A stretch of 64,000 nucleotides of DNA, from contig JAYWMQ010000061.1 in NCBI GenBank assembly GCA_035873375.1, positions 1 through 64,000 of the forward strand, read 5' to 3'. The position numbers and the translations under genes are program-made. Position 1 is the first letter of the stretch. Every line of letters begins with the position of its first letter. Below the pieces are notes generated by a model. It saw nothing but the letters and a program-made list of their open reading frames with translations. It ran no database searches and was not told the origin of the DNA. The DNA is from Nitrospirota bacterium. GTDB lineage: Bacteria; Nitrospirota; Thermodesulfovibrionia; Thermodesulfovibrionales; JdFR-85. Shown piece after piece: positions 38,071 through 45,627 of the stretch.

Positions 38071-39285
38071 GTGAAAAAATCCATACTCAGGAATATATCA
38101 CCTACAGTTATAGCGCTTGGGGCCGTCAGCTTTCTGACCGACCTCTCAAGTGAGATGATCTATCCACTCCTGCCCCTCTTCCTCTCCACAGTCCTTGGTG
38201 CAGGGGCATTTGCCATCGGACTGATTGAGGGGATTGCGGAGATGACCGCCTCGGTTTTCAAGATTATTTCCGGCTATCTCACTGACAGGTCCGGCAGGAG
38301 GAGGCCCTACGTGGTATGGGGTTACACATTGTCCTCCCTGGCAAGACCCCTGATAGGCCTTGTCAGGCTGTGGCCGCTGGTGCTTGTCCTCAGGTTTGTC
38401 GACAGGATCGGCAAAGGGGTCAGGACATCTCCAAGGGATGCATTGATTGCAGATGTCACTGATTTGAGGTTCAGGGGCTGGGCGTACGGGTTTCACAGGG
38501 CCATGGACCATGCCGGTGCGATTGCAGGGCCCCTGGTTGCGGTCCTCCTGCTTAAAGTGTTTGACGTCTCATTAAGGACTGTTTTCCTCCTGTCCGCCCT
38601 GCCTGCTGCACTGGTTATCCTCATCGTGGTGATCTTTGTGAAGGAGAGGAGAGATGCTGATACGGTTTCAGAGAGCGGGGAAAAGGCAGGTTCAGCCCCT
38701 CAGGTTCCAGAGCACGGTACAGGGCACGGCAGTCTTAAGGACTTCAGGTTGTTTATGTTTGCCGTTGTTGTCTTTACCCTCGGAAATTCAACAGATGCCT
38801 TTCTCCTGCTGAGGCTTAACCATGCAGGGGTTGACGGGACAGGAGTTGCACTGTTATGGTCGGCTTTTCATATCGTAAAGATGGTTTCAACGCTTCTGGG
38901 GGGGAAGATATCAGACAGGATTGGACGGAAACCGATGGTCATAACCGGATGGATATACTATGCCGCCATCTATCTGCTGTTTGCTTTCCTTGAAACACGA
39001 GGGGTTCTCATCACGACATTCCTGCTGTATGGGGTCTATTTTGGCCTGACTGAGCCTGTTGAACGGGCATGGGTCGCCTCCCTTGTACCGCAGAAACTGA
39101 TGGGAAGGGCTTTTGGTTACTACAACGGTGCCGTCGGCATCGCCTCCCTGCCCGCAAGCCTCATATTCGGCCTTATCTGGCAGAAGTGGGGTTATGAGTA
39201 CGCCTTTATTACAGGCGGGTTGTTTGCACTGCTGGGGTGTGTATTGATTTCAGGGGTTAAAGAGGATAGGAGGGCTGGAGTTTGA
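38071..39285 (+). CDS. Major facilitator superfamily transporter
   Basis: This is 404 residues from a GTG start. Twelve hydrophobic helices in two halves separated by a hydrophilic loop at about 190-225. The MFS loop 2-3 signature is GYLTDRSGRRRPYV, repeated in the second half as GGKISDRIGRKPMV. RIGKGVRTSPRDALIADV is typical of a widespread group of uncharacterised bacterial MFS permeases. The substrate is unknown. Confidence 0.88.
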   Translation: MKKSILRNISPTVIALGAVSFLTDLSSEMIYPLLPLFLSTVLGAGAFAIGLIEGIAEMTASVFKIISGYLTDRSGRRRPYVVWGYTLSSLARPLIGLVRLWPLVLVLRFVDRIGKGVRTSPRDALIADVTDLRFRGWAYGFHRAMDHAGAIAGPLVAVLLLKVFDVSLRTVFLLSALPAALVILIVVIFVKERRDADTVSESGEKAGSAPQVPEHGTGHGSLKDFRLFMFAVVVFTLGNSTDAFLLLRLNHAGVDGTGVALLWSAFHIVKMVSTLLGGKISDRIGRKPMVITGWIYYAAIYLLFAFLETRGVLITTFLLYGVYFGLTEPVERAWVASLVPQKLMGRAFGYYNGAVGIASLPASLIFGLIWQKWGYEYAFITGGLFALLGCVLISGVKEDRRAGV

Positions 39286-39338
39286 TGTTATACGCACACG
39301 CTAATAAGTTCCTGTTGAGGAAAACGAAAATCCAAAAG

Positions 39339-39413
39339 CTGTCATTCTGAATTTATTTCAGAATCTCAAAGAGGCCGGAACAGATAGATGCTGAATCAAG
39401 TTCAGCATGACAG
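39339..39413. repeat. Twin-hairpin intergenic repeat (REP-like)
   Basis: Two small hairpins, CTGAA-TTTAT-TTCAG and GCTGAA-TCAAG-TTCAGC, within outer inverse ends CTGTCAT and ATGACAG. The second half shares TGAATCAAGTTCAG and GTGACA/ATGACA with the arsA-arsD spacer array at 62.55 kb, so both belong to one dispersed family. Confidence 0.7.
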
Positions 39414-39489
39414 TAGGGAGTTGTTATTCCGGATGGCGTTTTCTGGTTTGTCGTAAGGAACTATTTAACAGGACTAAGAGGAGGTACTC

Positions 39490-40623
39490 ATGTTGACAGG
39501 GGCTGTAAGGGAGATCTTCCATACCAACCTTGGGGTAAAAAGGACCGAGAGGGTGCTTGTCTTTACTGACAGGCCCACCAAAAGAGACGTGGTGTCGGAT
39601 GAGGACCTGCAGAGGTGGTTGAGGTTAAAGGATATTGCAATGCTGTTGGTGGAAACAGGAAGGGGTTTTGCCCGTGAGGTCATCTTCTACTGCTATCCCT
39701 CCAGGGGCGGACACGGGGTTGAGCCGCCTGAGGGCCTCTGGAAGGCAGCCTTTGGTGAGAAGGCCGTGGAGGCACTGAAGGAGAAAAAGCTCCTCAGGGC
39801 CATAATTCAAAAAAAGGCCTCACCCGGGAAGATAGAGGAGGCAGAAGAGATAATCAGGAGATACAGTGCGCATGCAGTGGATGTAGTGATTGCCCTGGCA
39901 AACTACTCCACAAGCCATACAAGGTTCAGGGACCTCCTTACCCGTGTATGCAGTGCAAGATATGCCAGTATGCCGCTGTTTGATGTCCGGATGTTTGAGG
40001 GGGCAATGGATGTGGACTGGAAGACCCTCCGGAAGAGGACAAAGGCCATAGCACAGTTGGTCAACAGGGCTGTCGAGGTGTTTATCAGCACCCCCAACGG
40101 AACCGGGATGAGGCTCTCCAAAAAGGGGCGAAGGGCCCTTGCTGACACAGGGGACCTGAAAAGGCCCGGCTCTTTTGGAAACCTGCCCGCCGGAGAGGTC
40201 TACTTTGCTCCCCTTGAGGGCACGGCAGAGGGAACGCTTGTCCTTGAATGGGCACCAACGAGGAGGCTCTCCTCTCCGGTCAGCCTCAGGGTAAGAGGCG
40301 GGAATGTAGAAGAGGTTGAGGGTGAGGACGATTTTGTATTTACACTGAGGGAGCGGCTTGCAGAGAGGAGGGAGAATGCAAACATTGCCGAGATCGGCAT
40401 CGGCACCAACGACAGGGCCATAAGGCCGGACAATATCCTTGAATCAGAAAAGATCCTTGGCACCATACATGTTGCACTCGGGGACAACAGCTCCTTTGGC
40501 GGCAAGGTGAAAACACCGTTTCATCAGGACTTTGTATTCTTCCGGCCAACCGTGGTGCTTATATTCAGGGATTCATCAGAAGAGACCCTGATGAAGGACG
40601 GAAAGCGCTCCCGTTCCTTCTGA
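39490..40623 (+). CDS. M29-like aminopeptidase
   Basis: This 377-residue protein has a C-terminal half (AEIGIGTND, GTIHVALGDNSSFGG, PFHQDFVF) matching the metal-binding pattern of the AmpS/M29-type leucyl aminopeptidase group, which also includes NicX-like dioxygenases. The N-terminal half (VFTDRPTKRDV) fits the same family. Intracellular peptide trimming is the usual assignment, but the substrate is not proven. Confidence 0.72.
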   Translation: MLTGAVREIFHTNLGVKRTERVLVFTDRPTKRDVVSDEDLQRWLRLKDIAMLLVETGRGFAREVIFYCYPSRGGHGVEPPEGLWKAAFGEKAVEALKEKKLLRAIIQKKASPGKIEEAEEIIRRYSAHAVDVVIALANYSTSHTRFRDLLTRVCSARYASMPLFDVRMFEGAMDVDWKTLRKRTKAIAQLVNRAVEVFISTPNGTGMRLSKKGRRALADTGDLKRPGSFGNLPAGEVYFAPLEGTAEGTLVLEWAPTRRLSSPVSLRVRGGNVEEVEGEDDFVFTLRERLAERRENANIAEIGIGTNDRAIRPDNILESEKILGTIHVALGDNSSFGGKVKTPFHQDFVFFRPTVVLIFRDSSEETLMKDGKRSRSF

Positions 40624-40701
40624 GCAGAAAACAGGCCGTTCCATTGCAATATCCTGTCTACTGAAAATACAGAGCAGCGTTGACAAGAACGGCGGGAACA
40701 A

Positions 40702-40730
40702 TTGCAAAAGAAACGTTAATACTTTATAAT
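40702..40730 (+). promoter_or_regulatory. Predicted promoter of the ftsEX-envC-ctpA operon
   Basis: TTGCAA (40702-40707), a 17-bp spacer and a perfect TATAAT (40725-40730), giving a leader of about 90 nt before ftsE. Confidence 0.65.
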
Positions 40731-40827
40731 ATCAAAGGACAAAAATGCTCTGTACGGGCTTCTGTGCTTTAATGCCCCTGTGGTTACTTCAGAATCTGCG
40801 TCCCCGGCTTAAAGGAGTGGAGATTGA

Positions 40828-41490
40828 ATGATTGGCTTTAAGGATGTTACCAGGATTTACGACAATATGACTGCCCTCAGAAAAGTCACCTTTGGAATCG
40901 AAAAAGGTGAATTTGTCTATGTAACAGGTCCAAGCGGTGCCGGCAAATCCACATTACTGAAACTGATCTACCTTGCAGAGAAACCTGATGATGGCACCAT
41001 AAGAATTGCCGGGTGGGATACGGATACCCTCAGGGAATCCGCTATCCCCTATCTCAGGAGAAATATCGGGGTGGTGTTTCAGGACTTCAAACTACTTGCA
41101 AACCGCACGGTCTATGATAATATCGCCCTTGCACTGAGGATCAGGGGCTTTCGAGAGTCAGAGATAAAGGGACGGGTGCAGGATGCGTTAAAACTGGTGG
41201 GATTGAGGCATAAGAACGACAATTTTCCCGTTGCCCTCTCCGGAGGCGAACAGCAGAGGATTACCATAGCCAGGGCTATTGTTGGTGAGCCGACAGTGCT
41301 TCTTGCTGATGAGCCTACAGGCAACCTTGATGTTGACAATGCAGCCGGGATCATGAAGATATTTAAAGAGATCAATGCAAGGGGAACAACCATTCTGATC
41401 GCAACCCATAACAGGGAATTGTTCAGGAATACAGGACTGAGGGTCCTCTGGTTTGACAGTGGCAATCTTGTGTCAGATGAGGAAGGGTAA
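40828..41490 (+). CDS. ftsE: Cell-division ABC ATPase FtsE
   Basis: This 220-residue protein has Walker A GPSGAGKST, signature LSGGEQQRI, and Walker B VLLADEPTGNLD. It powers FtsX to switch on cell-wall hydrolases at the septum through EnvC. The stop abuts the ftsX ATG, and the envC-like gene follows, so the whole module is present in one operon. Confidence 0.96.
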   Translation: MIGFKDVTRIYDNMTALRKVTFGIEKGEFVYVTGPSGAGKSTLLKLIYLAEKPDDGTIRIAGWDTDTLRESAIPYLRRNIGVVFQDFKLLANRTVYDNIALALRIRGFRESEIKGRVQDALKLVGLRHKNDNFPVALSGGEQQRITIARAIVGEPTVLLADEPTGNLDVDNAAGIMKIFKEINARGTTILIATHNRELFRNTGLRVLWFDSGNLVSDEEG

Positions 41491-42360
41491 ATGATTTATT
41501 CGATAAAGCTTGCCTTAAAAAGTCTATGGTTTGAAAAGTGGATTCATATGTTAACGGTTGTGACTATCGGGGTTGGGCTTTTTGTCCTTGGACTGATTTT
41601 CTTCTCCCTCTATAACATCGAGGGCATTACAAACAGGCTCCCTGAACGGTTTTCTGTTATGGTCTTCCTCTCTGACGGCACAGGGAATCGTGAAATCAAC
41701 AACCTCAAGACAAGACTCGGAAAAGACCCGATAGTTGAGAGCATAAAGTATATATCAAAAGATGATGCCCTTGTTGAACTCAGGACCTCGTTAAAGGATG
41801 CAGCCTACATACTTGAGGGACTGGATGAAAACCCCCTCTTTCCTTCCATAGAGATCAAGCTTAAGAAAAACAGCTTTGACAGAACGAGGGTGGAGGGCCT
41901 TATTAACGAACTTAAAGGCCTCAGGAGTGTTGATGACGTTGTGTATGGCGAGGACCTGCTGGGCACAATCTATACAATCCGCAACGGTGTCAAGACCATA
42001 AGTGCAGGAGTCATCCTGCTCTTTTCCATGGCGATTATCTTTGTCTGTTACAGTACGGTAAAGATCCTCTTCTACAGGCGCAAGGAGGAAATAGAGATAT
42101 TCAAACTGCTTGGGGCCACAAAGGGCTTTATACGCCTGCCCTTTCTGATCGAGGGAGGAACTCTTGGATTCCTCGGTGGCCTTCTTGGAGGGGCGGGCAC
42201 GTATGTCCTTTACCGGTTTATCAACGGACTGGTCATCTCTGATTTCCCCATGCTCGGCGTAATGCACCTGCCTCTCGGACTCGTTGCAGCACTCCCGGCA
42301 GGTGGAGCGATTCTGGGTATTATTGGATCAACCATTGCGTTGGGAAGGCTGAGATTCTGA
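41491..42360 (+). CDS. ftsX: Cell-division membrane protein FtsX
   Basis: This 289-residue protein has four membrane helices (about 20-45, 165-190, 212-240 and 258-285) with a periplasmic domain between the first two. It is the FtsE partner by direct adjacency and by family features such as LLGATKGFIRLPFLIEG. It transmits ATP-driven shape change to the EnvC-like protein encoded next. Confidence 0.93.
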   Translation: MIYSIKLALKSLWFEKWIHMLTVVTIGVGLFVLGLIFFSLYNIEGITNRLPERFSVMVFLSDGTGNREINNLKTRLGKDPIVESIKYISKDDALVELRTSLKDAAYILEGLDENPLFPSIEIKLKKNSFDRTRVEGLINELKGLRSVDDVVYGEDLLGTIYTIRNGVKTISAGVILLFSMAIIFVCYSTVKILFYRRKEEIEIFKLLGATKGFIRLPFLIEGGTLGFLGGLLGGAGTYVLYRFINGLVISDFPMLGVMHLPLGLVAALPAGGAILGIIGSTIALGRLRF

Positions 42361-42382
42361 GCCCCATGACTTTGAGACCGCC

Positions 42383-43561
42383 ATGTTCCGCTTAAAAAAT
42401 ACCGCCATATTCCTTGTCTGCATTATATTCCTGGGCTTTTGCCTGACAAATGTCCAGGCGGCAAAAGACCCCAGAACCCGCTACGAGAAGATACAGAAGG
42501 AGATAAAGAAGAAGAAAAAGGCGCTTGAGAAGGTAAAAAAGAAGGAAGTCTCCATACTCGATGAGATTGAATCGACCAACCGGGCGCTTGACCGCATAAA
42601 GAGGGAACTCAGGGTTCAGAGAAGGAAGATGCGCCGGAATGAAAAAAGCATCCTGTTAGTAAGAGCAGAGATTAAAAAGATCTCCAAAAAACTCGACAGG
42701 CAGAAAACCTGGCTCAGGAGAAAAGTTGTCGGAATGCAGAAGTACGGACTATCCTCTTTTGGCAGCACACCGGGGTCATCTTCATTGAAGACTGATCCCC
42801 TTATGTTGTTGATGTCAGCCAGGGATATCCCCCAGGCAGTGAGGAAGTGGCACTACCTGAAGCGTCTGGCAGAGTATGAATATTCCCTCCTCAAAGACTA
42901 TTCGGCAAACATTCAGGGACTGAAACAGAGACAGGACCACCTGTCCGTGCTTATGAAGAAGCTTAAAGGCCAGAAGAGACAACTCGATAAAAAGAATACC
43001 GTTCTGAGAGACAAGAAGACACAGAAAAGGCGGCTTCTGGCATCTGTCCGGAAAAAGAGGGACGTTTACAAGCGAATGCTCCTTGAGCTCAAGGAGTCAT
43101 CAAGGAAGATGCGCAAGTTGATTGATGAATCAGAAAAGACAAAGTATCTCCAGAAAGGCTTTTTCAGGGCCAAAAAAACCCTTCCCTGGCCTGTCAAGGG
43201 CGTACTTGCCCTGCCCTACGGCAGTTACCGCGACCCTAAATTCAAGACCCCGGTCTTCAGAAACGGCATACATATCAAGTCAAGAGAGGGCGAGGCTGTC
43301 AAGGCCGTATATTCAGGAAAAGTAGTATTTGCAGACTGGTTCAGGGGGTACGGCAAGGTCGTGATAATAAATCATGGCGAGGGGTATCACACAGTGTATG
43401 CAAACCTGAGCGAGATTTTTTTAAGCAAAGGAGATATAATAAAAAGAGGTGCCTTAATCGGCAGGGTCGGGGACTCAGGTATGCTGAATGCACCCGGCCT
43501 TTATTTTGAGATCAGATACAAAGGCAAACCCCTCAACCCGCTTCAGTGGTTAAAACGTTAG
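42383..43561 (+). CDS. envC: EnvC-like coiled-coil protein with degenerate LytM domain
   Basis: This 392-residue protein has a signal peptide (1-27), a long Lys/Glu-rich coiled coil (about 35-250) and a C-terminal M23/LytM domain (about 285-390). In active M23 enzymes the motifs are HxxxD and HxH; here they read GIHIKS and GLYFEI, so zinc ligands are missing, as in E. coli EnvC, which activates amidases rather than cutting. The position after ftsEX makes amidase activation the likely role. Confidence 0.88.
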   Translation: MFRLKNTAIFLVCIIFLGFCLTNVQAAKDPRTRYEKIQKEIKKKKKALEKVKKKEVSILDEIESTNRALDRIKRELRVQRRKMRRNEKSILLVRAEIKKISKKLDRQKTWLRRKVVGMQKYGLSSFGSTPGSSSLKTDPLMLLMSARDIPQAVRKWHYLKRLAEYEYSLLKDYSANIQGLKQRQDHLSVLMKKLKGQKRQLDKKNTVLRDKKTQKRRLLASVRKKRDVYKRMLLELKESSRKMRKLIDESEKTKYLQKGFFRAKKTLPWPVKGVLALPYGSYRDPKFKTPVFRNGIHIKSREGEAVKAVYSGKVVFADWFRGYGKVVIINHGEGYHTVYANLSEIFLSKGDIIKRGALIGRVGDSGMLNAPGLYFEIRYKGKPLNPLQWLKR

Positions 43562-43601
43562 GGGTTTAAATAGAGAAAAGGATAACCGGAGGTATAGATA
43601 T

Positions 43602-44951
43602 ATGAAAAAACGTAGAGGTTTGGCTATATTTGGATGGATTTTAATTGTCTCTCTGGCGATAGGTGGTTTGCTGATCAGTGAGATGCCCCTGAAGAGTGCG
43701 GTTGCAGATTCTCAGGAGTATCAGGACCTCAGGCTCTTTACAGAGGCCCTCACCATTATAAAGACATCATATGTTGAAGAGGTGAATACACAGGACCTCA
43801 TCTATGGCGCGCTCAAGGGGATGTTAAGGACACTTGATCCCCACTCAGGCTTTATGCCCCCTGAGGAGTATAAAGAGATGCAGATAGACACCCGTGGAGA
43901 GTTTGGAGGCCTCGGCATACAGATAGGCATCAAAAAGGGGATGCTTACGGTTATAGCCCCTATTGAGGATACCCCGGCATGGAAGGCCGGCATCAAGGCG
44001 GGTGACAAAATAGTCAAGGTGGATGGTGAGTCAACCAGGGAGATGACCCTTTTTGAAGCCGTCAAGAAGATGCGGGGGCCCAGAGGGACTGCGGTAACCA
44101 TAACCATAGTGAGGGAAGGATGGAAGGAGCCAAAGGATTTCACCATAACAAGGGATGTAATCAAGATAAAGAGCGTTAAATACAGGGTGGTGGATGACGG
44201 CATAGGGTATGTAAAGATCAATCAGTTCCAGGAGAGGACGGCATCGGATCTTTCAAACGCCCTCAAGAAGCTGACGGACAAAAAGATAGACTCCCTGGTG
44301 CTTGACCTCAGGAACAATCCCGGAGGGCTGCTGAAGAGTGCGGTGGATGTTACCGAACAGTTCCTTACACCGGAAAAACTTGTTGTGTATATAAAAGGAC
44401 GTTCTGTAAAAAAGACAGAGTATCTGACCAAGGGAGACCTTCCTTATTATGATACACTGCCGATGATAGTGCTGGTGAATCACGGGAGTGCCTCGGCCTC
44501 GGAGATCGTGGCAGGTGCGCTGAAAGACTGGAAGAGGGCGGTATTGCTTGGCGTAAAAACATTTGGCAAGGGCTCTGTCCAGAGCGTTATTCCGCTCAGT
44601 GGAGGCTCCGGCCTAAGGCTCACTACTGCAAAGTACTACACCCCCAAGGGTATATCCATACAGAACGAGGGTATTGAGCCTGATATTGTGGTCAAGGTCA
44701 AGCCTCAGGACGGTGAGGCTTATCCGGTAATCAGGGAGAAGGACCTGGAACATCACCTCAAAAACGAGCAGAAACCCGAGGAGAAGGAGAAGGAAAAGAA
44801 GGAAAAAGAAAAGGAGACCGAGGTGGCTCCACTGCAAGTGGATGAGAAAAATGATGTTCAGCTGCAGATGGCAATAGATCTGCTTAAGGGCTGGCGGATA
44901 TTTGAGAAAAAATCCCCGGACAGCGAGAAAAATGTCGCGGATAATCTTTGA
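43602..44951 (+). CDS. ctpA: C-terminal processing protease (CtpA/Prc, S41)
   Basis: This 449-residue protein has an N-terminal signal anchor (about 10-30), a PDZ domain (about 95-180) and the S41 serine protease domain with the catalytic Ser in HGSASASEIVAGAL and the Lys in KTFGKGSVQ. A Lys/Glu-rich tract precedes the C-terminus. It cuts periplasmic proteins from their C-terminal end. In the ftsEX-envC operon it may tune wall-hydrolase regulators; that is inferred from position only. Confidence 0.95.
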   Translation: MKKRRGLAIFGWILIVSLAIGGLLISEMPLKSAVADSQEYQDLRLFTEALTIIKTSYVEEVNTQDLIYGALKGMLRTLDPHSGFMPPEEYKEMQIDTRGEFGGLGIQIGIKKGMLTVIAPIEDTPAWKAGIKAGDKIVKVDGESTREMTLFEAVKKMRGPRGTAVTITIVREGWKEPKDFTITRDVIKIKSVKYRVVDDGIGYVKINQFQERTASDLSNALKKLTDKKIDSLVLDLRNNPGGLLKSAVDVTEQFLTPEKLVVYIKGRSVKKTEYLTKGDLPYYDTLPMIVLVNHGSASASEIVAGALKDWKRAVLLGVKTFGKGSVQSVIPLSGGSGLRLTTAKYYTPKGISIQNEGIEPDIVVKVKPQDGEAYPVIREKDLEHHLKNEQKPEEKEKEKKEKEKETEVAPLQVDEKNDVQLQMAIDLLKGWRIFEKKSPDSEKNVADNL

Positions 44952-45618
44952 TATAGAGACCATAGGCACTGACTTCGATGCCCTTGACCTGCCACAGCAG
45001 GAATATCTCCTGAAATATGCGGAGACAGAAGAGGAGGCCGAGGCAGTAAAGGATAGTCTCGGTCTCTATCCACTTACCGGCGAGATAGTTACAATAGGTC
45101 TTATGAATCCGGACACCCTGAAGGGGGTAATATACTTTCAGGCGCCCGGCAAGGGCATTTCCCCCTTTGAGGAGGACGGAGTTCAGTATGAGACAGGTAC
45201 AGAGAAAGAGATACTCGAGAAGTTCTGGGATGTTATAAAGAGCTATACCCAGTTTGTAACATTTAACGGCAGGGCCTTTGACTGTCCGTTTATCCTGATA
45301 CGCTCTGCAATGCATAAACTCAGACCAACACGGGAGTTGATGCCGAACAGGTACAACGGTCCGCATATAGACCTCCTGGACCAGTTAACATTTTACGGCG
45401 CCACAAGGCGGAGGTTCAGCCTTGATATGTGGTGCAGGGCACTCGGAATCAAGAGCCCGAAAGACGAGGGTATTGCAGGACAGGATGTAAAGAGATTTTT
45501 TCAGGAAGGTCACTATGCCGACATAGCCCGGTATTGCGCCAGAGACCTCCTTGCCACCAGGGAGCTGCTTCTTCGCTGGGAAAACTATGTGAAATTCAAA
45601 CCCGGACCTGCATCCTGA
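44932..45618 (+). CDS. PolB-type 3'-5' exonuclease-like protein (DEDD)
   Basis: This is 228 residues from the ATG at 44932, overlapping ctpA by 20 nt; a TTG at 44902 is less likely. The DEDD acidic residues are visible as FDIET near the start, FNGRAFDCPF in the middle and YCARDLLAT near the end. It fits the family of stand-alone exonucleases related to DNA polymerase B proofreading domains. The substrate and process are unknown. Confidence 0.82.
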   Translation: MSRIIFDIETIGTDFDALDLPQQEYLLKYAETEEEAEAVKDSLGLYPLTGEIVTIGLMNPDTLKGVIYFQAPGKGISPFEEDGVQYETGTEKEILEKFWDVIKSYTQFVTFNGRAFDCPFILIRSAMHKLRPTRELMPNRYNGPHIDLLDQLTFYGATRRRFSLDMWCRALGIKSPKDEGIAGQDVKRFFQEGHYADIARYCARDLLATRELLLRWENYVKFKPGPAS

Positions 45619-45627
45619 ATCACGTTG

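Noticed and set aside
43251-43530. Active M23 endopeptidase for the envC-like gene
   Set aside because: The zinc-ligand positions are GIHIKS and GLYFEI, lacking the required Asp and HxH residues.
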